Source of the DNA: Dehalococcoidia bacterium UBA6808
GTDB lineage: Bacteria > Chloroflexota > Dehalococcoidia > GIF9 > UBA5629
Length of the DNA: 23,601 nt
Reading direction: 5' to 3'
Assembly: GCA_002452695.1 (NCBI GenBank)
Contig: DKFA01000095.1
Location: 1 to 23,601, forward strand
The position numbers were made by a program, and so were the translations under genes. Each line of letters begins with the position of its first letter. Positions within the stretch are counted from its first letter, which is position 1. The notes beneath the pieces were generated by a model. That model made no database searches and was not told where the DNA came from. It worked only from the letters and a program-made list of their open reading frames with translations. Positions 1 through 7,582 of the stretch are shown in pieces.

Positions 1-29
1 GGTACTGTCTGGTACCCGATTTCCCTGCT

Positions 30-69
30 AAAAAAGGTATAAGGCGCCTGGCCACAGGCGCCTTATACC
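30..69 (-). terminator. Intrinsic terminator after the 42-residue small membrane protein
   Basis: A perfect 15-bp inverted repeat (36-50 with 55-69) closes a four-base loop. Read on the minus strand it is followed by six T residues (30-35 on plus are all A). It starts 23 bases past the stop codon of the small gene at 93-221, which fits a rho-independent terminator for that transcript. Confidence 0.85.
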
Positions 70-92
70 CGTAGGAGGAGAACCGCAGAGTG

Positions 93-221
93 TTATACCA
101 AGCGGGTTATCACTACTACTGCAAAGATGATTAAAGCCATACAGACCAACAAAGACCCGAAGAGTATCATAGCTTTCCAATCCGTCCGGATTGAGGCTAC
201 GAATGATTTGCGCTGTATCAT
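93..221 (-). CDS. Small single-span membrane protein, 42 residues
   Basis: Unrecognised small protein. The ATG at 221 is preceded by a strong ribosome site (GAGGAGGGGAAA), and the frame runs 42 codons to a TAA at 93-95. About 17 mostly polar or basic residues (including RK, R and DWK) are followed by a long hydrophobic stretch of roughly 22 residues rich in L, I, V and A, ending TRLV. That predicts one membrane helix with the N-terminus in the cytoplasm. Its start overlaps the stop of a possible 32-codon frame upstream (ATGA overlap), and an intrinsic terminator follows directly. It resembles in size and layout the 43-residue protein at 384-515. The strong ribosome site and adjacent terminator are the main reasons to believe it is real; no function can be given. 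Confidence 0.7.
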   Translation of the reverse strand: MIQRKSFVASIRTDWKAMILFGSLLVCMALIIFAVVVITRLV

Positions 222-316
222 TTTCCCCTCCTCATGTCCTGCTTTTCTGAAAAATATTCTAATGCCCGCCCGTCGCCATCTACAATAGCGTAACCGTCCT
301 GTTTTGGATGTGACAT
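218..316 (-). CDS. Possible 32-residue upstream small ORF
   Basis: An ATG at 316 opens a hydrophilic 32-codon frame (starts MSHPKQDGYAIVDGDG) whose TGA overlaps the ATG of the 42-residue gene by four bases, an arrangement typical of translational coupling. No convincing ribosome site precedes it, and it lies just downstream of the hairpin at 333-362. It could be a coupled leader or chance. I do not recognise the sequence. Confidence 0.3.
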   Translation of the reverse strand: MSHPKQDGYAIVDGDGRALEYFSEKQDMRRGK

Positions 317-332
317 TAGTACTACACCATAA

Positions 333-362
333 ATAGGGAGACGCTCTGGAGCGTCTCCCTAT
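333..362 (-). terminator. Hairpin downstream of the 43-residue gene, probable terminator or attenuator
   Basis: A perfect 13-bp inverted repeat (333-345 with 350-362) has a four-base loop and starts 21 bases past the stop of the 43-residue gene. On the minus strand only a weak T-rich tail (TTTAT) follows, so termination may be partial, letting some transcription reach the 42-residue gene. Confidence 0.55.
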
Positions 363-383
363 GCGAAATGCCCGGGGCTGGAT

Positions 384-515
384 TTAAAGAATGATGGCAA
401 CTACGGCCGCGCAAGCAATGATCATGAGCATACCGTCAGCAATCATCCCGCTGGCCAACAGCCTGACTCCGGCATCCTTCTTCCAGATATCGTTGAATTT
501 AACTTTCTTGTCCAT
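384..515 (-). CDS. Small single-span membrane protein, 43 residues
   Basis: Unrecognised small protein. I place the start at the ATG at 515 because an AGGAGG ribosome site lies seven bases upstream; a longer in-frame reading from 590 has no such site. The product begins MDKKVKFNDIWKKDAGVRLL, a basic amphipathic segment, then has a hydrophobic helix of about 20 residues (MLMIIACAAVVAIIL at the end). It therefore looks like an inner-membrane miniprotein with a charged cytoplasmic head. It lies between the lipoprotein gene at 705-1424 and a hairpin terminator. Its likeness to the 42-residue neighbour is one of architecture, not clear sequence identity. Confidence 0.75.
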   Translation of the reverse strand: MDKKVKFNDIWKKDAGVRLLASGMIADGMLMIIACAAVVAIIL

Positions 516-590
516 ATCGCCCTCCTGTGTCTTTATTGTTCTTGACAGTATTATTATGCACCGCAAATGTCCGGAGCGGAACGGCCGCAA

Positions 591-704
591 GTATGGTTAT
601 CGCGGTAAGGACGGTATGATTTCAATGGAAAAAGGTGGTAGTACTTCGGTATGACCATCTCCTGCCACCGGCTGAAAGACATAGCTGCTGACGGGCTGTC
701 TGTA
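591..704. other. Intergenic stretch without a supported gene
   Basis: This gap separates the lipoprotein gene from the 43-residue gene, both on the minus strand. No terminator or clear sigma-70 promoter is visible, so the two may be co-transcribed. A CATAAT box lies inside 540-560 just upstream of the small gene, but I could not find a good -35 partner. Confidence 0.4.
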
Positions 705-1424
705 TCAGGGTTTGAACCACATATAGGTCAGTTTGACATCCTCGCGCTGGTAACAGGGGATGCAGCGGCTATAGATAATGGTCTCACCGGGCGGCAACGT
801 CTCGGCTATCAGCGCCATTCCCCTGCTGCCTGTAATCGTGACCTTGCTCAAATACCACCATTTATCCGTATTGGTGATGCTGCCGCTGACCATGCAGCAG
901 TTGGTATCCGCATACTGTATGAATACGTTGTCGTTTTTCCAGATCACCGCCGTATCCCCCGGGGGAGAGTCTTGTTGTGGCATCTGGATTACCGCCGGTC
1001 CGATTGCCAAAGAAGCAACGTTGAGGAATACAGGCACATGACAGGGACTGCCCAGGGCGCCTTCAGACGTTATCGTGATAATGCCGGTATAGTCACCGGC
1101 AGCCATCCCCGCAGGATCAACTACAGCCCTGACTGCACCTGCCTGCAGCATGTCCGAACTGGTCGCCTGCTTGACCTCGATCCAGCGCACATTATCGCTG
1201 ATCGTCCAGGCCAGCATCCCACCACCCTGGTTGGAGATATTTATCACCTGCTCCATAGGCGTTACCTGTCCGGCCCTGGCAGTAAAGCTCAGGCTGTTGG
1301 GACTGCATACCAGCGCCGGCTGCAGGGAAATCTGCGCCGCCTGTTGCGCTGGGGCCGGCAAACAGGCTGGAACACTCAATAATGCCAAACCCACAAGCAT
1401 CAAGGACGATACTCTATTCACCAT
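705..1424 (-). CDS. Surface lipoprotein with an Ig-like (BACON-type) domain
   Basis: The N-terminus is a lipoprotein signal: a basic start (MVNR), a hydrophobic core (MLVGLALLS) and the lipobox VPAC, giving a lipidated Cys at residue 21. Residues about 38-135 look like a BACON/Ig-like beta sandwich, with a pattern of SLSFTARAG, a W-x-I motif near WTISDNVRWIEV and a GDYTGIITITS strand of the kind seen in bacterial surface adhesin repeats. The C-terminal 100 residues are unrecognised and contain a CC pair and a CIPC motif that could form disulphides. The ATG at 1424 has a GGGGGG-type ribosome site, and a TTGAGA/TATAAT promoter lies just upstream. Likely anchored on the outer face of the membrane; ligand unknown. 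Confidence 0.8.
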   Translation of the reverse strand: MVNRVSSLMLVGLALLSVPACLPAPAQQAAQISLQPALVCSPNSLSFTARAGQVTPMEQVINISNQGGGMLAWTISDNVRWIEVKQATSSDMLQAGAVRAVVDPAGMAAGDYTGIITITSEGALGSPCHVPVFLNVASLAIGPAVIQMPQQDSPPGDTAVIWKNDNVFIQYADTNCCMVSGSITNTDKWWYLSKVTITGSRGMALIAETLPPGETIIYSRCIPCYQREDVKLTYMWFKP

Positions 1425-1459
1425 TTTTGCCCCCCTTCCTGTACCAATATCTTTTCCGC

Positions 1460-1488
1460 ATTATAACTTTGACATTGGAGAATCTCAA
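1460..1488 (-). promoter_or_regulatory. Sigma-70-type promoter for the 705-1424 lipoprotein gene
   Basis: On the minus strand TTGAGA (1483-1488) and TATAAT (1460-1465) are separated by exactly 17 bases, about 35 bases before the ATG. This is close to consensus and overlaps the divergent promoter on the plus strand. Confidence 0.65.
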
Positions 1489-1497
1489 ACTTATGCT
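1469..1497 (+). promoter_or_regulatory. Sigma-70-type promoter for the tandem lipoprotein genes
   Basis: On the plus strand TTGACA (1469-1474, full consensus) and TATGCT (1492-1497) are 17 bases apart. Transcription would begin near 1503-1506, which supports the ATG at 1514 as the start and rules out the ATG at 1493. It is interleaved with the minus-strand promoter, so the two should compete for RNA polymerase. Confidence 0.55.
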
Positions 1498-1513
1498 ATT
1501 AAAAGCAAATATT

Positions 1514-2323
1514 ATGCGCGACAATGTACTTATAATCAGATTTATCCTCCGGGCAGCGCTGATTTTGCTGCCGGTCTGCCTGATCGGCCTGCCTTGCTGC
1601 ATCTACCGTGAATACGCCGTGACGCAGGACTACGAGGTAACGGAGTATCGGACCGAATATACAACTGGCCGGCAGACGGAAAATGTCAGCGTGGCCTATA
1701 CAGGTAACGTTGAGTACAAACTTACGCCACACTATTACTGGAACTCCGCAGAACTGTATTACAGGGAATACTACAACGTCTGGTATTACGGCTATGATCT
1801 GCCGGAATATACCGGCGACCACACCAGCCGTCTGAAACTTCTTTTCCAGCCCCAACTGCAATATGAAAAGATGTACCTGAGCGTGTTCGACATGACAGGT
1901 ATTGGCCATATCGATTATCCTGATCCCATCGGCCCTACGGGGAATTCGGAAGAAGGGCTGGTCGACTGGACGTTTTTCACCGGGTCCGCCACCAGCACCT
2001 GGCTGGACCAGGCCAACAGCCAGCTTGGCCGCGCCAAGTTCTTGGGAGGCAGGTCCAATGTGTGGACCAACCCCAAAATTGCCCAGATCATTGAACTGGA
2101 TGCCGGAAGTGCCCGCACCATAGCCGTAATTATCAACGGGCCTCACAACAAGTGGAACTGCGACTTTTCGCTCAGCGTTGTTCCTGTTTACTATACCACG
2201 GAAACCCGTCCCCTTACATATCAGGCAAAAACGCCTCAGATGGTGCCCTACCAGGTGAAAAAACAAAGGACCATCTATGAATTCAGGCAAATACCTTTCT
2301 GGGAGCTATTGTTTTCCCGATGA
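1514..2323 (+). CDS. Membrane-anchored exported protein, paralog 1 of a tandem pair (unknown function)
   Basis: Unrecognised family. I chose the ATG at 1514 (269 residues) because the mapped promoter would start transcription just before it; there is no clear ribosome site, so it may be short-leadered. A hydrophobic segment at residues 6-28 ends with a CC pair, either a signal anchor or a poor lipobox. The mature part is rich in Tyr and Thr and shares several blocks with the next gene: a WYYGYDL motif, a beta-rich LKLLFQPQ segment, TWLDQANSQL, LGGRSNVW, a RTIAVIINGP strand and a C-terminal PFWELLFSR. The stop codon overlaps the start of the next gene by four bases, so the pair is translationally coupled. 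Probably an envelope-facing protein acting with its paralog. Confidence 0.7.
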   Translation: MRDNVLIIRFILRAALILLPVCLIGLPCCIYREYAVTQDYEVTEYRTEYTTGRQTENVSVAYTGNVEYKLTPHYYWNSAELYYREYYNVWYYGYDLPEYTGDHTSRLKLLFQPQLQYEKMYLSVFDMTGIGHIDYPDPIGPTGNSEEGLVDWTFFTGSATSTWLDQANSQLGRAKFLGGRSNVWTNPKIAQIIELDAGSARTIAVIINGPHNKWNCDFSLSVVPVYYTTETRPLTYQAKTPQMVPYQVKKQRTIYEFRQIPFWELLFSR

Positions 2324-3117
2324 AACCAGCCTTTATAAGCCTTCTTGTCACAGGTGCGCTGATGGCTTTCCTGATGTCCTGCATTTCCATCCCGACATCG
2401 TACGAGGAGACATATTATGTCACGGAGTTTGTTACAGAAAACCGCAGTGAGCCTTTTTCTGAAATGGTGGACGTGGCTACAACCATAACAGGAGAAGATA
2501 TGCTCTCACCATGCATTTCCTGGGGAGCGGCTGCCTTTGCCTTCAAAGCGGTCAAACATGTCTGGTACCATGGTTACGATCTCTCGGCACTGCCCGCCCA
2601 TGCAAGTGAAACGATCAAGGTCATGTTCAGCCCGCAGCAGTTTTATGAATATACCTCGGTCAGCATATTCAACATGGCCCCCCGCGGCCAGATATTGGCC
2701 CCACCCACCATCCTCGCCACCGATGAGCCACCACCCTCCGGTTTCAGGAGAGAGATACTCACAATGACAGGCGACAGCAGCACTTTTCAAGAGTGGCTGG
2801 ATATGGCCAACTTCAAACTTAACTTCGCACTCTTGCTGGGCGGGAGATCCGACCTCTGGTTGAATTACGAGGGCCCCTGCACTGTAGAATGTAACACCAG
2901 AGGCGCCAGGGATATAGCCGTAATCATCAGCGGTCCCTCCCGCCCTCAGAATATGCGCTTCAACGTGGCCAGGACGTGGTCTGACACCACAAACCGGCAG
3001 GTCATGCGTACCAGCGAGCGTTCTGTAACCTACCAGGTGGAAAAAAAGACGCCCCGCAAACGCATGGTGACGGGCACCCGCCAGGCGCCTTTCTGGGAAA
3101 TATTCCTGCCTAAATAG
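2320..3117 (+). CDS. Lipoprotein, paralog 2 of the tandem pair (unknown function)
   Basis: 265 residues. The signal peptide ends in a good lipobox (LMSC), giving a lipidated Cys at about residue 21, followed by a Tyr/Thr-rich linker (YEETYYVTEFVTEN). Blocks shared with the upstream gene include VWYHGYDL, EWLDMANFKL, LGGRSDLW, a RDIAVIISGP strand and the C-terminal PFWEIFLPK. The N-terminal repeat of paired Thr-Glu and the conserved WEI/WEL ending suggest that both ends of the protein matter. It starts within the stop codon of the first paralog (ATGA overlap). The family is unknown to me; the tandem arrangement points to an ancient duplication and a hetero-oligomer. Confidence 0.75.
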   Translation: MKPAFISLLVTGALMAFLMSCISIPTSYEETYYVTEFVTENRSEPFSEMVDVATTITGEDMLSPCISWGAAAFAFKAVKHVWYHGYDLSALPAHASETIKVMFSPQQFYEYTSVSIFNMAPRGQILAPPTILATDEPPPSGFRREILTMTGDSSTFQEWLDMANFKLNFALLLGGRSDLWLNYEGPCTVECNTRGARDIAVIISGPSRPQNMRFNVARTWSDTTNRQVMRTSERSVTYQVEKKTPRKRMVTGTRQAPFWEIFLPK

Positions 3118-3200
3118 CTCCCACCGCCTTTCTGCACAGCAGTCCTCCTTATTTCCGTACGCAAACGGGCTTACCGGCCCATTTCGATGACCCATTCGGA

Positions 3201-3229
3201 TTGCCTTTTTGATCCATCCGGCTCATAAT
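3201..3229 (+). promoter_or_regulatory. Candidate promoter for the small membrane protein gene
   Basis: TTGCCT (3201-3206) and CATAAT (3224-3229) lie 17 bases apart on the plus strand, about 46 bases before the chosen ATG at 3276. Confidence 0.45.
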
Positions 3230-3275
3230 TCAATTAACAGGCAATATTAGTCCCGTACAACTATCGGTGAATACA

Positions 3276-3614
3276 ATGACTGCACACAGTAATACCTTGG
3301 AACGCTTTAACCGCGGCCATATGCTGTTTGTGCTATTGATGATGGCACAGTTTCAGCTATGGGACGGGATCATGACCGATGTATTCGTGAGGGGCGGACT
3401 GGCGTACGAAGCTAATGCACTGGTAGCAGGTTTCGTATATGGGGGCAATTTCATTCCGCTCAAAATAATCAGCATAGCAGCGCTGTCGCTGGCACTGTTG
3501 GCTATTTACAAGCATTTCCCCAGGCTTGCCATATTCACAACAGCTTCAATAGCCTTCTTCTACCTGTGTGTCATTACGTGGAATTTCATGGCAGTCTTCA
3601 ACAATAGTCTTTGA
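3276..3614 (+). CDS. Small membrane protein, DUF5658-like
   Basis: 112 residues with three predicted membrane helices. The pattern matches what I recall of the DUF5658 family: a first helix ending in a Q-x-x-D motif (QFQLWDGIMT), a short loop with a Gly and an E-A-N signature (GGLAYEANAL), a second helix after a lysine (PLKIISIAALSLALLAIY) and a third helix with an aromatic and an Asn near the end (ITWNFMAVFNN). No function is known for that family. I start at ATG 3276 because GGTGA sits five bases upstream; a GTG nine bases earlier is the alternative. It has its own candidate promoter and converges with the gene at 3678. Confidence 0.65.
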   Translation: MTAHSNTLERFNRGHMLFVLLMMAQFQLWDGIMTDVFVRGGLAYEANALVAGFVYGGNFIPLKIISIAALSLALLAIYKHFPRLAIFTTASIAFFYLCVITWNFMAVFNNSL

Positions 3615-3677
3615 CCTTTTTTACCTCCTCAATTCGGTAAGTCCCGGGTGCGATCGGCGGTATAATCGATTTCTCTT

Positions 3678-3920
3678 TTACCCAACATCGTGCAGTTGCT
3701 CACTGGCGATATAATTGCATATGTCCGGCGTACTTTCATGGTCTACGATATGAGCACGGCCGCGCCGCAACGCCCAGCAATCATCCGGACTGAAGATCAG
3801 ATCACTATACAGCGGTCCTCTCCAGGAAGCCACAGATTCATAGATAGCCACGGACTCGTTAAGAATACGGTTTCCCAATCTATCAAAGTTATTCGACAGC
3901 ACAATCAGACTGCTGTTCAA
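3678..3920 (-). CDS. Short GAF-like fragment coupled to the HD-GYP gene
   Basis: 80 residues beginning at a TTG that overlaps the TGA of the upstream HD-GYP gene by four bases, which suggests coupled translation. The segment FSPDDCWALRRGRAHIV resembles the mid-part of GAF sensor domains where DCWALRRG is followed by a short loop, a Cys and then the YLCVPL strand. Here the frame stops soon after the Cys (CNYIASEQLHDVG), so the second half of a GAF domain is absent and I found no continuation in another frame before the convergent gene. It may be a decayed remnant or a genuine small partner. Recognition rests on memory of the motif. Confidence 0.45.
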   Translation of the reverse strand: MNSSLIVLSNNFDRLGNRILNESVAIYESVASWRGPLYSDLIFSPDDCWALRRGRAHIVDHESTPDICNYIASEQLHDVG

Positions 3921-5710
3921 TTCATCATTGCGATTTTATGAGGTTTGGCAATATCGAAATTAAAATCGAACTCATTGCGCTCAATGATGTCGACCAGCAG
4001 GTCAACCAGCCTGGCGTCATACAGCCGGTCTCGGCCTTCCTGGAGTTCGCCAATGATCTCCTCTTTCTTGCGCGCCGGCCGGTAGGGTCTGTGCGAGCTC
4101 ATAGCCTCAACCACATCGCATATGGCCAGTATGCGTGACTCCAGGCTTAACTGGTTACCCTTAATGCCGTTAGGATATCCACTGCCGTCTAGGCGTTCAT
4201 GGTGCCGCAACACCATCTCCATAACATGCTCGGGCAAATTCATACCCTGCAGTATCTCATAGCCGCGTTTGACATGTGAACGTATCAGTATCCATTCCTC
4301 CTCAGTCAGCCTGCCTGGTTTGTACAGGATGGTATTGGGAATGGCCGCCTTTCCGATGTCATGCAGCAGTGCCCCCACCTGGAGCCATCCAAGCTGGTCA
4401 TCACTAAGGCCCAGTCGTTCTCCCACCATGACTGATAATGTCGCCAGCCTCTCCTGGTGGCTGACCGTGTACGGATCGACAGCCAGCAGGGCGCTCGAGA
4501 TCATGCGTGTCATCTGGATAAAGTGCTGCTTGATCTGCCTGCTGGCCTGCAGGCGTTCAATAGACTGGGCCATCATTGTAGCGGAGGTTGCAAGCAGGTT
4601 TATCTCCACCGCCTTCCATCCCCTGGATTCTACAGACTTTTCAAATCCTATTACGCCGTTGAACTCGGAATTAATCATTATCGGCAGGATCAGGCTGGAT
4701 ATCTCGCCATTACTGGAACTTACAATAGCGCCCTCCTTTCTTGAGAGACCCATCAAACTTTTGCTCAACATGTCGCTTTCCAGGACGTCCTGTGACAGCT
4801 TGCTCTTTCCATTGCCATTGCCGTTGCCTGTATAGCTGATGTAAATCCTCTGGCCCCTGACGGCAGGCTGGCTATTGTCGTTTTTATCAGTCGCAGCCGC
4901 AGCACTGCCAGACGGGCGGATATTGTACTTATCGTTCAATAATATAAAGGCATTCTGGATATCCGAAGTCTTGCACAATATTTCCAGAATCTTTTTATAA
5001 GGTATTTCCTTCCTTGTCTCCAGCAATATCTGCCCGACACGCGCAATGGCCTTGAGATAGCGCTCCTTTTCTCTTTGCGCTTTTTCCACTTCCTTCCTTT
5101 CTGTGATATCGTGGGCTATGCCCTGGAAACCTGTCAGTTCACCAGCCCTGTTCTTGATCGGCAGGAAGCTTAACTCAACCGGCACCTTGCTGCCGTCGGT
5201 TTTCATCATATCTATATAGAGGTGCCTCCCTGCAATATCCTTGTGCTGCTTGAGCTGTTCCGGTATAAACGTGCGGTATTCGGGGGATAGTATGTTCTGG
5301 ATATTGTTGGTGAGGATCTTTTCGATCGTATAGCCGCTGATCGTCTCAATCGTCTTGTTGGCAAATGTGAAGTTACCTTCCTTGTCCAGGGTAAAAATAA
5401 CGTCCTGTGTCGTATCGATGATATGCTGTATTCGTTTCTCCGCCCTGGCGGCCTGCTCCCGCTGCATAATCAGCTCATTGTGCATCTTGTAGATTTCCCG
5501 AAAGCTAAAATGCACCAGCAGGAAAATTATCGACATGCCGAACAACCAGTCCAGCAACATCTGAAAGGCCGTTAGTGCAATCCCAGAGCTGAGGAACACA
5601 TAATGAATAATCTGCAATGACGCCAGGGTCGCGCCTGCCATAAACAGGATCAGCGCTTCGAGCTGCCTTATCTGTACCCTGGACTCTTTTCTATATATCT
5701 CGTTTGCCAT
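3917..5710 (-). CDS. Membrane PAS / HD-GYP cyclic-di-GMP phosphodiesterase
   Basis: 597 residues from the ATG at 5710, which has GAGGTGA five bases upstream; a GTG at 5719 is less likely. Order: two N-terminal membrane helices (about 20-42 and 50-70), a coiled linker, a PAS domain (about 95-205, ending in GIAHDITERKE), a divergent GAF-like region (about 225-385) and a C-terminal HD-GYP domain. The HD-GYP signature is complete: LLHDIGKAAIP with the metal-binding HD pair near 450, and HHERLDGSGYP near 503-513, followed by the AICDVVEAMSSHRPYRP helix. It should hydrolyse c-di-GMP to pGpG or GMP in response to a signal read by the PAS/GAF part. This contrasts with the two HD-GYP paralogs further right, which lack the HD pair. 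Confidence 0.9.
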   Translation of the reverse strand: MANEIYRKESRVQIRQLEALILFMAGATLASLQIIHYVFLSSGIALTAFQMLLDWLFGMSIIFLLVHFSFREIYKMHNELIMQREQAARAEKRIQHIIDTTQDVIFTLDKEGNFTFANKTIETISGYTIEKILTNNIQNILSPEYRTFIPEQLKQHKDIAGRHLYIDMMKTDGSKVPVELSFLPIKNRAGELTGFQGIAHDITERKEVEKAQREKERYLKAIARVGQILLETRKEIPYKKILEILCKTSDIQNAFILLNDKYNIRPSGSAAAATDKNDNSQPAVRGQRIYISYTGNGNGNGKSKLSQDVLESDMLSKSLMGLSRKEGAIVSSSNGEISSLILPIMINSEFNGVIGFEKSVESRGWKAVEINLLATSATMMAQSIERLQASRQIKQHFIQMTRMISSALLAVDPYTVSHQERLATLSVMVGERLGLSDDQLGWLQVGALLHDIGKAAIPNTILYKPGRLTEEEWILIRSHVKRGYEILQGMNLPEHVMEMVLRHHERLDGSGYPNGIKGNQLSLESRILAICDVVEAMSSHRPYRPARKKEEIIGELQEGRDRLYDARLVDLLVDIIERNEFDFNFDIAKPHKIAMMN

Positions 5711-5782
5711 ATCAATCACCTCTCAGATTTAATCGGCCGATGGATATAATACTTCCGGATTTCATCAGTTACCGGCACATTA

Positions 5783-7549
5783 TCAGCTCTTCCAGCCGTT
5801 CTGCCCCATGTTATAATCGTAGTCACTGCCGGCGTATTCTTCTTCATCTTCAAAGTCCTCGTCGTCAAGGTTCCTCAGTTTTTGTATGGTATGTCCGATC
5901 CAGAAGAACATAAACCCGAACAGTGCCAGGCCGAGGGCAATCAATACCCATTTGACCCACTCAGGCATGTTCCCAATGATAGTAAAAAAAGTATGTCCTT
6001 TATAGAAAGTGCTGACCAGCGACCATCCGCTTTCATTGGAGGCGCGGTCAACAGCCTTGACACGCCAGTAATACGGCTTCTCCTTACCGGGCAGCATCTT
6101 GCTATCCTCGGTAATATCTATGTAGTTAGCCACGATATTGGCCTGGGACATGATGATGTTGGTGAACTTGGAGTCATCAGCAATCTCGAGTGTGTAGGTA
6201 ACTCCACTGGGGTCTGATACAGGGGTCCACTCGAAATGGGCATTTTTGGTTATCCGTTCACTGTCTGCCGGCAAGGAGGTAAGCGGCGCAGGCGGCTGCG
6301 TCGATTCCACCGTAAACACAACTCTCTGTGTGTTGACACCATCACTGGCTGTTAAAGAATGCTGTCCAAACCGGCTGACAGGGATTTTGAAGACCTGCGA
6401 GAAGCTGCCCGAGCTGTTCACAGTGGTGCCCTCCAGCTTGATATTGTCGTAAGTGAGCGTCACTGGGAAACCGGGACGGAAGCCCATGCCCTGGACGGCT
6501 ACCTGCATGCCTACATGCCCTTCCGTCGGATTGAGGCTGAGGGCAGAGGAGACGGTTATATCTCTGAAAGACTTGTTGACCTTATCATCCACCTTGATCC
6601 TGTGCGTACCATCGCCGCAGGCCGGCACCCTGATATCGGTCATAAAACTGCCGTCGGCGCCCGTCTGGACGATGCCTATGTCCTTGTCATCCCAGTAAAT
6701 CACGATGTCCGTGACGCTGGAAAAACCCGAACCCATGATCGTGATATTATCCCCCACAGCGCCCGACGTGGGCATGATATCCACCTGCTGCCTGACATTA
6801 AACACCTGCGTGGCAGCATAATTCTCGCTATCCTGGCACTTCAGCGTATGGTTACCCCTGGGCAGGGACGGAATTGTTAATTTCAAATCATAAAAACGGC
6901 CTTTTTCATCTGTCTCTCCTGTAACCAGCTTGTAATCGTCGATACCAAGGTACACCAGCTTCTTCATGGCAAAACCGTAACCGCTGACAACAATCGTATC
7001 TCCGACGGCGCCGCTGACCACATTATTATTTACACTGATTGACGGGACCACTTTGAATCCAGCCGTCAGCTTATTGACGCCGTCATCCGCCATAATAATA
7101 TACCGGCCAGCCGGGTAGGTATCTATGGGAAAATCGATCACACCGTAACCGGTACTATCCGTTGTCAACCTGGTCGCCACAACAGTCTTGATCTCAGCGG
7201 TCGTACCTGTGCCGATCACGGTGGTCGTGCCAAAGGTAATAATTACCTGTTTGTTGGGCTGATAGTTAATCACTCTGATGTAGACCTGCGTGCCCACCGA
7301 ACCTTCCTGCGGCATGACCTCCAGAATAGGATTTACACTGGTAGTGTTATCGGCCAGAACAGGCTCCGAAACAAAGTAAAAGTTGTAAAAGCCCAGCCCC
7401 AGCGCAGATAGAACAACCAGCAGCCTGACCACAATATTACAGCTGTACGCCAACTCTTTGCGCAACGCTTTACTGATAAACAGCCGGTATATATACCACA
7501 TCCTTTCCCTGATCTCGTTAATTTCACTTTCTATCCTGTTTCTGTTCAT
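5783..7549 (-). CDS. Large IPT/TIG and fibronectin-type membrane protein at the end of the archaellum operon
   Basis: 588 residues. A positively charged N-terminus leads into a hydrophobic segment (about 38-66, ending in an ALA-like LADN site), a signal anchor or uncleaved signal. Four IPT/TIG-like Ig repeats follow, each opening with a P-x-x-G-x-V-G-x-x-V/I pattern (near 78, 178, 256 and 340, for example PTSGAVGDNITIMGSGF). A fibronectin III-like domain (about 425-525) has the typical FEWTP and YYWRVKAVD strands. A C-terminal membrane helix (about 540-565) ends in an acidic cytoplasmic tail. The extracellular bulk and C-terminal anchor suggest a cell-envelope scaffold. Lying 33 bases after the K/E-rich gene and downstream of arlJ, it is probably co-transcribed with the archaellum genes. 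That it anchors the motor to the wall or S-layer is inference only. Confidence 0.75.
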   Translation of the reverse strand: MNRNRIESEINEIRERMWYIYRLFISKALRKELAYSCNIVVRLLVVLSALGLGFYNFYFVSEPVLADNTTSVNPILEVMPQEGSVGTQVYIRVINYQPNKQVIITFGTTTVIGTGTTAEIKTVVATRLTTDSTGYGVIDFPIDTYPAGRYIIMADDGVNKLTAGFKVVPSISVNNNVVSGAVGDTIVVSGYGFAMKKLVYLGIDDYKLVTGETDEKGRFYDLKLTIPSLPRGNHTLKCQDSENYAATQVFNVRQQVDIMPTSGAVGDNITIMGSGFSSVTDIVIYWDDKDIGIVQTGADGSFMTDIRVPACGDGTHRIKVDDKVNKSFRDITVSSALSLNPTEGHVGMQVAVQGMGFRPGFPVTLTYDNIKLEGTTVNSSGSFSQVFKIPVSRFGQHSLTASDGVNTQRVVFTVESTQPPAPLTSLPADSERITKNAHFEWTPVSDPSGVTYTLEIADDSKFTNIIMSQANIVANYIDITEDSKMLPGKEKPYYWRVKAVDRASNESGWSLVSTFYKGHTFFTIIGNMPEWVKWVLIALGLALFGFMFFWIGHTIQKLRNLDDEDFEDEEEYAGSDYDYNMGQNGWKS

Positions 7550-7582
7550 GGGACTCCTCCTGTTGAGTTTTCATCTTCAATA

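Noticed and set aside
651..1382. 243-codon plus-strand frame opposite the lipoprotein
   Set aside because: The minus-strand frame has a signal peptide, lipobox, ribosome site and promoter; the plus frame has none of these and resembles no family.
1499..2290. 263-codon minus-strand frame opposite the first paralogous exported protein
   Set aside because: The plus-strand frame shares conserved blocks with its neighbour, which the antisense frame does not explain.
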